DNA of 64,000 bases from Prorocentrum cordatum (Eukaryota; Sar; Dinophyceae; Prorocentrales; Prorocentraceae). Of the stretch, positions 55,801 to 57,330 are shown piece after piece. Numbering within the stretch: the first letter of the stretch is position 1; the number at the start of each line of letters is the position of its first letter. The stretch lies in the NCBI GenBank assembly GCA_963575745.1, contig CAUYUJ010012592.1, positions 386,437-450,436 of the forward strand, given 5' to 3'. Made by a program: the position numbers and the translations under genes. Under the pieces are notes generated by a model. It was not told the DNA's origin. It did not search any database and was given only the letters and a program-made list of their open reading frames with translations.

Positions 55801-57330
55801 TCAGTGCGATGGGATCAACATAAAGTTACACGAGAATTCGTGGACCGTATCGTCAGCCAATCGAATCACTACGCAGTGTTGAGCCCAGTACAAGCGATTG
55901 GCCTCGACAGGGCGAGGCGACATTGAAGTCGGGCACGCCCCTCTACAGTAGGAATGCGCAAAAATAGTCAAATAATAGTCTTAGGACGATGGTTTGACAA
56001 TTGTTTGAGTATGTTAGGGCATTGTTCGACTACTTTTCTAATTTTTCGTCCAACATCGGCCTGTAGGGGGACAGGCCCGACTCAAGGCTACATACAACAT
56101 TCATTCAATGCCCAGGATGACCATTGCCAGTGACGGCTGTGGTGTACAATTACCCAGACCCCCGACGCCACTGTTTGTCACAAAGTGGACCTGAGGTCTC
56201 GACCCTTTTCTCTGGGACGGGCCGTTTTTATCCTGGTCCTCTGTCTGTCCTTGGGCCGCGTGTATAAGGTCCCTTCATGGCCGACGTCGGCTCAACACAT
56301 GCAGTCCTGCTGGTGTCGCGACGCGAGGGGGTCTTGTTCCACAGGTCGACGTCGCACCATGTCGAACCCCATGCCACTGTGCGCCGCGGCCAAAAGCTCG
56401 AAGCGAATCCAGACGCGCCAAAGCGATACTTCCTGGAGTGTTAAACATGGAAAGCACAATAATGTATTTGAGGTCGATCGTATTCTTCCAGCCACCAACC
56501 TCCTCCTGCAGACATGCGGCAGACCCCCACGGTGCCCAGGCCTGGAGCCGAACGACCCCAAGGGCGGCTATTTCGTCTGGGTGAAGAGCAAGGGGAAGGC
56601 CAGCTTTGGCAGCGCCTCTCGCACGCGCGCGCGCGAGGGATCGTGCACCGCCGCCGCCGTCGTCAGTGCTCGGCCTTGGCATCGCTCGGACGTGTGCATT
56701 TTTTCTTGGGGACGACCATCGAGGAGTATTCTTAATCATCCAGCGAAAAATACACGCACGAAATCGAGACTTGCACGGGGAAGGGACGTCCGAGCGATGG
56801 CGAGTGGCAGCGGCATGTCTTCTGTGGTCATGAGAGGTTCTCTGCGGGGTTCTGGGGAGGCTCCCTGAGGCTCACGGCGCTGCTAGTGATGGTGGTCGCC
56901 GTCTCCGTTGCTTCCGCTTCCCCATTGCCCCGTGTCCTGCGACGGTGCTCCCTGGAAGATGGCGAGTTCGCCCCGCTCTCAGACGATGGGGCGGAGCAGC
57001 ACGAGGCACGAGGCACGAGGACCGAACCCGCGTGAAGTGACGCTTATGCAGACGACGTGCATGTGTGCTTCGCGTTGTGCAGCGCCGCAAGGCACTGCCC
57101 GCATCTGGGAGAACGGGAGCAGCGGGAGGGATCGGGCGGGGCTCCGTCCTACGGGAGGGAGGCGCTGCCAGGAAGGCTGCGCGTGCGCCCCCCCCCCCCA
57201 GATGACTGGGCGGAGCGGCAAGGGTATGAGCCTGAACCCGCCTGACGCTTACGCGGACTACATGCGTCTGTGCTTTGCGTGGCTCAGCGAGGAGCAGATC
57301 CGCGAGGGCGTGGAGTTCCTGAAGCAGTAG
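32733..57330 (+). CDS. PLP-dependent class I/II aminotransferase, C-terminal 232 residues in seven exons
   Basis: Exons 32,733-32,876; 34,716-34,780; 35,468-35,567; 37,799-37,916; 43,426-43,509; 56,540-56,598; 57,202-57,330 join in frame (699 nt including TAG). Family residues are present in order: HHNPTG (PLP-binding Asn), ADEAYQ (Asp that pairs with the PLP ring nitrogen, and Tyr), TFSK (Schiff-base Lys), GGYFVWV and MRLCFAWL (Arg that binds the substrate carboxylate). The style fits the 2-aminoadipate/MocR-related fold-type I branch, usually 400-480 residues, so about 180-200 N-terminal residues are missing and should lie upstream. The substrate is not assigned. One intron is GT-AG and the other five fit GC-AG. 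Introns are 0.6-13 kb and full of repeats. I infer a working enzyme, because no exon has a stop or frameshift. Confidence 0.85.
32877..33449. other. intron a-b, left part: no gene
   Basis: Unique GC-rich sequence with a GGAGGA run at about 33,260-33,305. The 113-bp tandem, a dispersed repeat, MITE-B copy 3 and a 90-bp tandem follow in the same intron. Confidence 0.5.
33450..33674 (+). repeat. two tandem copies of a 113-bp hairpin-forming repeat
   Basis: Units 33,450-33,562 and 33,563-33,674 both start GAGCCCCGANTCATCAGGGG. Each contains GGGGTAACTCGGGT facing ACCCGACTTACCCC or ACCCGAGTTACCCC, so each can fold into a stem of about 14 bp or more around the TTTTTCGGGA loop. Confidence 0.88.
34083..34217. 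repeat. dispersed repeat pair, copy 2
   Basis: Counterpart of 3,790-3,955: ACACACAGACACAATT, CGTCGATTCC, ATATGGGAAGTGGGGG, GAAGACAAAAACCCAGAA and GGGAATC, ending at CAGGGCCCCCTGAAAGGTCCC. It lies in intron a-b. Confidence 0.7.
34340..34525. mobile_element. MITE-B copy 3
   Basis: 186 bp beginning TTGTGGAGGACGAGCAATG and ending CATTGTCATGGGATCCACAA. This copy shows the terminal inverted repeat best (TTGTGGA at the edge and CAATG inside). It is inside intron a-b. Confidence 0.82.
34531..34710 (+). repeat. 90-bp tandem duplication abutting exon b
   Basis: Units 34,531-34,620 and 34,621-34,710 share ATGNGCCGCGG, CCGACGGC, AACGCTCATNCGACAG, GAGTCGTCG and CGGCGGGAGAGAAC. The second unit ends five bases before the exon b acceptor (CTCGACAG), so the duplication reaches the 3' splice region. 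Confidence 0.88.
34716..34780 (+). CDS. aminotransferase exon b
   Basis: 65 bp, phase 0 to 2. Acceptor CGACAG|TAC; proposed donor GGCGGC|GCGCAAAG. It encodes YDFKIIADEAYQLLNF and a short tail; the Asp and Tyr are the expected PLP contacts. The right border is the least certain of the gene. The GC-AG solution keeps the frame, but AGCTCG is present at both candidate borders, so other junctions are possible. Confidence 0.75.
34781..35467. other. intron b-c: no gene recognised
   Basis: 687 bp of GC-rich sequence without a recognised repeat of this window. Open frames lack any domain. Confidence 0.5.
35468..35567 (+). CDS. aminotransferase exon c (PLP lysine)
   Basis: 100 bp. Acceptor GCGTGAG|CTCG; donor GTGCAG|GCCGCC. 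It encodes SMFYHDDPANPRVLAIG, then TFSKLIGPGVKVGWVQ; the Lys of TFSK is the Schiff-base residue. Extending to a later GT would break the frame into exon d, which supports the GC donor. Confidence 0.87.
35895..36025. repeat. GATGC/GGCGAT palindromic repeat
   Basis: Repeated TCGGCGATGNATC and CAGGTCGATGTT words, doubled within 120 bp. Related to the GATGC-rich block at 60,690-60,860. Confidence 0.6.
36026..36600. other. intron c-d: no gene recognised
   Basis: Unique GC-rich sequence between the GATGC-type repeat and the 12-bp minisatellite. No domain-bearing frame. Confidence 0.5.
36625..36860 (+). repeat. 12-bp GCGCAACCCATG minisatellite
   Basis: Degenerate repeat of ATGGCGCAACCC. It keeps a + frame open as Met-Ala-Gln-Pro repeats and the reverse frame as Gly-Leu-Arg repeats. 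It lies in intron c-d, so coding use is unlikely. Confidence 0.85.
37199..37314. mobile_element. MITE-A copy 2
   Basis: 116 bp between perfect TCGCTCGGACGT and ACGTCCGAGCGA, with the interior CTCGGCGAGGACC, GAGGACCATCC and ATGCACGA motifs of the family. In intron c-d. Confidence 0.87.
37488..37515. repeat. AC dinucleotide microsatellite
   Basis: About 12 CA units following GCGACGG. In intron c-d, 280 bp before exon d. Confidence 0.95.
37799..37916 (+). CDS. aminotransferase exon d
   Basis: 118 bp. Acceptor ACCGCAG|GCG; donor GCTGAGG|GCTTTT. It encodes AHPQILKPLISIGFIDSG, then NNPAIMSSGLLNEFIASGD, the helix pair that follows the PLP lysine segment in this family. Read without splicing, the frame stops soon after at 37,933, which supports an intron here. 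Confidence 0.87.
37917..40256. other. intron d-e, left part: no gene recognised
   Basis: Mostly unique sequence. A tandem of CCAGATTGG/GCCAGATTGG words lies at about 38,831-38,975. No conserved coding sense in any frame. Confidence 0.5.
38831..38975 (+). repeat. CCAGATTGG short tandem repeat
   Basis: About eight degenerate 10-18 bp units around CCAGATTGG and CCAGACTGG. Confidence 0.75.
40257..40395 (+). repeat. dispersed GCTTAATCC-containing repeat, copy 3 (short)
   Basis: GGATACAATTCTTGGGAGGTCAAATTC matches the start of copies 1 and 2, and TTGCTTAATCCAGTTTAAC the middle; the right end is missing or diverged. Confidence 0.6.
40498..41456 (+). pseudogene. possible decayed coding segment, unknown
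   Basis: A GC-rich island unlike its intronic surroundings. One + frame reads NAMYTPFAAAATWVPYASS. After a stop, the same frame has a hydrophobic stretch (LLSVVMMLAVVLSLVLLVPV) that could be a membrane segment. Another frame ends with MSMVFWNDITLAG and a Thr/Pro/Ala tail to TAA at 41,454. No single frame runs through and I recognise no family. It could be a broken membrane-protein copy or just GC-rich sequence. Confidence 0.2.
41460..41816 (+). repeat. polypurine (GGGAGG-rich) tract, left part
   Basis: About 350 nt that is overwhelmingly G and A. It resumes at 41,935-42,090 on the far side of MITE-A copy 3, which thus appears inserted in a polypurine tract. Confidence 0.8.
41817..41934. mobile_element. 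MITE-A copy 3
   Basis: 118 bp; left end TCGCTCGGAGGT (one mismatch to the 12-bp terminal repeat), right end ACGTCCGAGCGA. GATCAT stands on both sides (41,805-41,810 and 41,941-41,946), within GAGGATCAT and GGAGATCAT, a possible 9-bp target duplication with one mismatch. In intron d-e. Confidence 0.87.
42091..42730. other. intron d-e: no gene recognised
   Basis: Unique sequence with two related GGAAGGTGAGGCGACACCGCC / GAGGGGGAGGCCACACCACC phrases at about 42,560 and 42,655. Nothing else. Confidence 0.45.
42731..42920. mobile_element. MITE-B copy 4
   Basis: 190 bp beginning GTGGACGTCGATTAATGGAGAGGAAGC and ending GTGTCCATTGTCGTTGCATCCACAA, closest to copy 2. In intron d-e, 500 bp before exon e. 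Confidence 0.82.
43045..43140. repeat. CT and GA microsatellites facing each other
   Basis: A CTCTCTCG run (43,048-43,100) and a GAGAGAGA run (43,118-43,136) can pair as a hairpin around TCGGTTCGCGTCGACCC. Confidence 0.85.
43426..43509 (+). CDS. aminotransferase exon e
   Basis: 84 bp. Acceptor GCGCCCAG|GAG; proposed donor AAGATCG|GCCCGCC. It encodes ALAKHIETVSKKLGAKKD and LLVSELKKIG, the long helix usual after the SG.L.HI segment of this family. The GC donor is the only nearby one that joins exon f in frame with family-like sequence (KKIGLEPNDPKGGYF). Confidence 0.83.
43510..43904. other. intron e-f, left edge: no gene
   Basis: Unique sequence including two CTTCTTAGA(A/C)GC(A/G) phrases at 43,563-43,592. 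No coding sense. Confidence 0.5.
43905..44154 (+). repeat. GGTGCCCGG minisatellite followed by CCCTATAGC repeat (tract 1)
   Basis: GGGTGCC/GGTGCCCGG units at 43,915-44,035. Then about 120 bp of degenerate TATAGCCC units run up to the left end of the foldback. Same-orientation TATAGCCC tracts sit in the foldback loop (52,128-52,172) and beyond its right end (54,948-55,080). Confidence 0.88.
44215..44490 (+). repeat. GATCTCAC(A/T)ATC minisatellite, left arm
   Basis: About 20 units of CTATCGATCTCA or CAATCGATCTCA. The inverted counterparts are at 53,295-53,480 and 54,715-54,890. The Ser-His-Tyr-Arg open frame is a by-product. Confidence 0.92.
44491..45115 (+). repeat. CAT/ATC array with CATCGGG(A/G)CACC interruptions, left arm
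   Basis: CAT triplets broken every 40-70 bp by CATCGGGRCACC. It is cut by the insertion of retrotransposon 2 and resumes at 51,590. Confidence 0.93.
45116..45170 (+). repeat. split direct repeat A1 of retrotransposon 2
   Basis: 55 bp from TACTAGTGCGCGCACG to GCAGCGTGTGTTG, identical to 51,287-51,341 (offset 6,171). Left end of the element. Confidence 0.95.
45192..45602 (+). CDS. small cysteine-rich single-pass membrane protein of retrotransposon 2
   Basis: 136 codons from ATG 45,192 to TAA-frame stop TAA/TAG at 45,600-45,602. A cysteine cluster (CPPCVCQC, residues 34-41, plus Cys 51) is followed by a hydrophobic segment of about 20 residues (FNFVLHAGFIAVAFVVGALLG, near 74-94), then a basic patch (RSSKR) and a Gly-rich tail. 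That is one predicted transmembrane helix with no obvious signal peptide. Its 3' end overlaps gag by 83 bp in another frame. I recognise no family. No equivalent was found in element 1. It could be a translated leader ORF, an envelope-like accessory protein or chance; the ordered domain layout makes chance less likely. Confidence 0.55.
   Translation: MHMQVDPLLLYTLTRDSLSGVYHLFSGPQVEEACPPCVCQCVASGKASGECAALERLVSQQLQGPTTSTARYEFNFVLHAGFIAVAFVVGALLGRGCSFRSSKRVVSLTDGAASGGSRAGRSGGGGGGVIVVGPGA
45520..46731 (+). CDS. gag-like protein of retrotransposon 2
   Basis: 403 codons. After a low-complexity Ala-rich start, residues 26-70 (GRKVLVRYDDDLWHVGILL, ending DSDLYEEDY) resemble a Tudor/SH3-like barrel, a guess from pattern. 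The middle is helical with WRSTARLNASDLG. The C-terminus is charged, then ends in Gly/Arg repeats (GGGGRGRGGGG), an RGG-like nucleic-acid-binding tail. The stop overlaps the pol ATG as ATGA at 46,728-46,731, suggesting termination-reinitiation coupling. Assigned as gag by position and tail. Confidence 0.75.
   Translation: MAQLVAAAGQAGAAGAAAVSSSLAPGRKVLVRYDDDLWHVGILLARVEDTRWVIYTPDSDLYEEDYGPNNSDITGVRAFKADGSIPASLQGANIYNFRAGAEPDQAALRGLMEEAQDLVALAGRGVAPPGAEPEVWLFAESNAVFSAGDECPGQPEVFVEKRGLARAGLDVLMVEKVARNQVEQWKTAHAASSDARVLPARYSPSGERLRSWADVAESVNESAIDHWPVKGPRTAQWVARFMSRRNTGLEDHHRWWRSTARLNASDLGVAEHGQLCSYLEAAGGVDQLDLSNLVVMEKIARRLQTIEYQYAEKVREGERGGTAGASSAVAGSAVIANDEMDLFEGRERVNPTACCAPTLIEHVSKELEKESQIQKQARKAREERALLRQPPGGGGRGRGGGGQ
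46728..50909 (+). CDS. pol of retrotransposon 2: RT-RNase H, same frame ending in methyltransferase-like domain
   Basis: 1,393 codons without a stop. Reverse transcriptase: RLIADCRQSN (about residue 260), motif A QYDLKDASFQF (302), motif B MPMGWVHALYWCQ, motif C VYVDNVGVF (YVDN at 399-402, Asn in place of the second Asp). RNase H: TCDASPWGLG (Asp 554), CLEGRAL (Glu 647), LTDSMGAL (Asp 674) and RNVADGPSRR. After about 49,000 the frame is Gly/Ala-rich shadow sequence while the real recombinase is read one frame on. Coding sense returns at about 50,260 (methyltransferase-like). A run of 15 C at 49,068-49,082 sits exactly where the sense changes frame. Confidence 0.87.
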   Translation: MSTRGAIGDGLLRRPAVQAGHSSLAGATNSSAKSSRLLSSTEPRPLLKHRVKASRSDPSICATRRPPGLSSLPVSSEQWLNRLSHSAASVLTDMYLGGAPCCPAGASSSLGEGSMGHLRGRCSRMGTPPADVQPAEAFSSISGGRDYSGESSPAVPLDESLLSLRPAGTAPTDICQLLGPKGREEVQEWMSEHVLPNSVGMHSFEVSKMKMYHDPGLRKSMRRYARVLQMLRDRNMVEFVCEESDACVRLFTARKKSGAQRLIADCRQSNCFFTSSDHVELPTSGALSRLRLEAGEQLHVGQYDLKDASFQFGTPPELRRFFHLPPIKAKWMKQLLPDILSTGGIVRPRLTVMPMGWVHALYWCQTIHERILSQAFPGSHLLQDHRPVGDLKNGCVSVYVDNVGVFSSSPEVCRDLTQRSLEAVRGAGLEAHEVDVVGVGGDLLGLSVSGDGRILPRHEGRWKVWMALAFLLRRRRCSGRTLRKILGHITHQAMLRQELLSCYRAVYVFIEKNPDSPSKLWPAVLRELRWAQASLPLLECDLTKPWGPRAYTCDASPWGLGICAARPLTEVLDEASKYSDRWHFLGGGRVSPQAVLEEGDDDGAGAPEGSLRGVPPVPGLHTSLLHAKWHTVSSKAWERSEHITCLEGRALVGVLRKVAKTRGYIQKRVLVLTDSMGALLSAQKGRSSAPGQCRVARQLAPLLLLWDIQLCLRWVPSERNVADGPSRRGLRHAGAATAEGKFRRGWGSARGESALSERRRRARSDPSGAGPAGAAAGRGPPPPPPSGRVGLGRAGDGASRGSSPAATAPGPCHSARACASASSATAGCSRCGAGLAGSDGAGDGGSASADEAIVPPSAGGAGAAHGDGDRAERDGRGAGPGAGSHHPLPRPDERGEPGRGGGGAPQRGVLRGHDGGRGRTVAGGAVLGLRFRGQAGVQPPSGADMFRGVAPTCSGRVEAASAREPPLCGGERADRTGEVAARCSGFGGASLPPSPRRAVPHHAGGDPPASQCEWARGHSHHRATSFRARRELQGGGVRRDSKGGLATSCYGAPSASTDPPSKRAPGRDRVGGPRRERGADHPRVRLRGGDRRVHDASSPSLRARCRLPGRSQDDRGDQASRQVVIRQQCEKISKGRPYQRAPKSVLYSDESIRRQVFGGCAEDPAECGRAAAGSSGPARTLIVPFFLEIFAGAARVSREMSWLGFLAIAIDTRFDVRHDMCKRSLVRIIRGWIMSGFVIGIHFGTPCISWSRVRTRHNGPQPLRSGEHILGLPVLRNEGERWKIKMGNTTMKNTVSIASVASLHMVPFCIENPYLSFIWEAPQMLHLRRRRTTREIRTDFCQWGAPWVKPTRLVCSYLPVESLGRRCKLCRGRCSRTNKPHVSLTGKDSNGIF
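49084..50271 (+). CDS. tyrosine recombinase of retrotransposon 2
   Basis: +1 frame relative to RT-RNase H. The catalytic set is complete: Arg in HHCHLRPGELS (codon 49,708), His-x-x-Arg in MHRLRHSGPG (50,014 and 50,023), Trp in KHRGRWSSDS (50,095), nucleophile Tyr in RRYQKGGR (50,122). The stop is at 50,269-50,271. The frame has been open since before 48,340, so the start is arbitrary, placed just after the 15-C run. A one-base slip in that run would fuse it to RT-RNase H. Its 3' end overlaps the methyltransferase-like frame. Confidence 0.9.
   Translation, partial: AGGLALAAPATAPAEDPRLPRRRLAPATAPEHVRRRVRRRQDARGAARALPGRTVLETVVVRAPTRRSFLRRLAGLARRTGMVIAQSVTGAELDQAQDRIIRFLGQMSAVSLDAAVAEHLSEEFFEGTTGGEGGRLLAALSWAFASVGKQACNLPRARTCSAALRRLALGESRLPVPESLLFVVANELIAQGKLQQGVAVLAAHHCHLRPGELSRTTRGVTRPPVSASGPGATVTIVLHPFELGVSSKVGEFDETVKVDWPPLATALLRLRRIRPASERLAGIGSVALGESVAQIIREFGFEEAIGEFMMHRLRHSGPGADFLAGRRTIAEIKHRGRWSSDSSVRRYQKGGRINELLSRCSTQMKVFAARCLEAVPRILQSAAAPLQAPAGLRAR
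50259..50909 (+). other. C5-methyltransferase-like domain at the 3' end of retrotransposon 2
   Basis: Motif I-like FLEIFAGAARVS (50,280-50,315) with an acidic residue after the next strand (AIAIDTRFD). Motif IV-like FGTPCISWSRVR gives a Pro-Cys catalytic pair. Motif VI-like CIENPYLSFIW gives Glu-Asn-Pro in place of Glu-Asn-Val. A long insert lies between (SGEHILGLP, then RWKIKMGNT). This matches the methyltransferase-like module of DIRS-type elements rather than canonical C5 enzymes, since motifs VIII and X are not evident. It is in the pol frame, -1 to the recombinase. The first ATG (50,323) lies inside motif I, so frameshifting from the recombinase is the likely route. Confidence 0.75.
51087..51287 (+). 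repeat. split direct repeat B1 of retrotransposon 2
   Basis: 201 bp from GGAGCGGAGCTGCGCTTCAG to GGCAGATGCT, matching 51,383-51,583 (offset 296). It includes a CACCCTGAAAAGGTG hairpin (about 51,129-51,144). The 177 bp between the pol stop and B1 is untranslated and otherwise featureless. Confidence 0.94.
51287..51341 (+). repeat. split direct repeat A2 of retrotransposon 2
   Basis: Identical to A1. The B1-A2 junction reproduces the junction expected from joining B2's end to A1's start. 41 bp separate A2 from B2. Confidence 0.94.
51383..51583 (+). repeat. split direct repeat B2 of retrotransposon 2 (right end)
   Basis: Second B copy. ATC repeats resume about 10 bp after its end. Confidence 0.94.
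51590..51842 (+). repeat. ATC array, left arm continued
   Basis: Continuation of the 44,491-45,115 array beyond the retrotransposon, with the same CATCGGGACACC interruptions. Confidence 0.9.
51843..52540. repeat. inner palindrome of the foldback, including loop tract 2
   Basis: The left inner arm (51,843-52,127) contains CGGGACACCGGCGGGACACCG units, GCCACAGGAGACTTTCTTCTCG and GCACGCACGAACACGAAACCG. The right inner arm (52,173-52,540) has the same words inverted (CGAGAAGAAAGTC, CGGTTTCGTGTTC, GGTGTCCCGGCGGTG). The core stem is 43 bp without a mismatch. The loop, 52,128-52,172, is TATAGC/CCCTATAG repeat. Confidence 0.93.
52543..53290 (-). repeat. GAT array with GGTGTCCCGATG interruptions, right arm
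   Basis: Inverted counterpart of the left-arm ATC arrays: GAT triplets broken by TGGTGYCCCGATG. Confidence 0.93.
53295..53480 (-). repeat. GTGAGATCGATT minisatellite, right arm copy 1
   Basis: About a dozen units of TTGTGAGATCGA, inverted relative to 44,215-44,490. Confidence 0.92.
53481..54238 (+). pseudogene. 3' end of a LINE-type (non-LTR) retrotransposon ORF2, frameshifted
   Basis: One frame reads KKWAEHNFLANVARAQDSL and MAIPKERWQKRC to about 53,755. The next part is two frames on: AILDGWTTHSRM, QRRSQCLFGDGCGQDSMQHD with a following Cys, then LEPRFTLDQSSW and a stop at 54,236-54,238. The spaced Cys..Cys...His..Cys pattern after a W.T..R segment matches the zinc-binding C-terminal end of dinoflagellate LINE polymerases, as I recall that family. 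The polymerase core is missing and there is at least one frameshift, so it is a 5'-truncated dead copy, as is usual for LINE insertions. Confidence 0.6.
54239..54436. other. pyrimidine-rich tract and unique sequence
   Basis: TTTTTTTTCTCGG then CCTCCTCCTCCG runs at 54,247-54,307, possibly the 3' untranslated region of the LINE fragment. No gene. Confidence 0.5.
54437..54947 (-). repeat. second GAT and GTGAGATCGATT block and right end of the foldback
   Basis: GAT array (54,437-54,712), GTGAGATCGATT units (54,715-54,890), then the inverted counterpart of the left end (GAAGGGTGGTCGTATAGGTA). The right arm thus has two copies of the GAT + GATCGA block, on either side of the LINE fragment. Confidence 0.88.
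54948..55080 (+). repeat. CCCTATAGC repeat (tract 3)
   Basis: Degenerate CCCTATAG units directly outside the right end of the foldback, in the same orientation as tract 1 (44,036-44,154) and the loop tract. Confidence 0.9.
55081..55915. other. intron e-f: no gene recognised
   Basis: Unique moderate-GC sequence. Frames are open for up to about 190 codons on the minus strand, without a domain and with conflicting frames on the other strand. Confidence 0.5.
55924..56085. mobile_element. MITE-C copy 2
   Basis: About 162 bp. Ends TGAAGTCGGGC and GCCCGACTCA(A), with CCCCTCTACAG / CTGTAGGGGG just inside. GGCGACAT (55,916-55,923) and GGCTACAT (56,086-56,093) form an 8-bp target duplication with one mismatch. 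The interior is AT-rich with AATAGTC words as in copy 1. In intron e-f, 450 bp before exon f. Confidence 0.85.
56094..56539. other. intron e-f, right edge: no gene recognised
   Basis: Unique sequence leading to the exon f acceptor (GGTGCCCAG). No other exon of the aminotransferase is needed here, since exons e and f join in frame. Confidence 0.5.
56540..56598 (+). CDS. aminotransferase exon f
   Basis: 59 bp. Acceptor GTGCCCAG|GCC; donor GGGGAAG|GCCAGC. It encodes LEPNDPKGGYFVWVKSKGK, the GG.F.W strand before the C-terminal domain closes. Read-through beyond the donor gives only Arg/Ser-rich sequence. Confidence 0.86.
56682..56797. mobile_element. MITE-A copy 4
   Basis: 116 bp between TCGCTCGGACGT and ACGTCCGAGCGA (both perfect; the match extends outward to CA/TG). 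It lies in the 603-bp intron f-g, 84 bp after exon f. Confidence 0.88.
56993..57095 (+). pseudogene. decayed tandem copy of the last aminotransferase exon
   Basis: Preceded by CAG, then ACGATGGGGCGGAGC, GAACCCGCGTGA.GTGACGCTTATGC, GACGACGTGCATGTGTGCTTCGCGTTG. This parallels exon g (ATGACTGGGCGGAGC, GAACCCGCCTGACGCTTACGC, GACTACATGCGTCTGTGCTTTGCGTGG) word for word with substitutions and small indels. The indels break the frame, so it is probably a dead duplicate in intron f-g. Confidence 0.7.
57202..57330 (+). CDS. aminotransferase exon g (C-terminus and stop)
   Basis: 42 codons plus TAG. Acceptor is a C-rich tract then CAG|ATG. It encodes KGMSLNPPDAYADY, then MRLCFAWLSEEQIREGVEFL and a short end. 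The Arg of MRLCF is the carboxylate-binding residue, and the SEEQI.EGV helix is the usual C-terminal signature. No polyadenylation signal is evident downstream. Confidence 0.9.
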   Translation: MTGRSGKGMSLNPPDAYADYMRLCFAWLSEEQIREGVEFLKQ

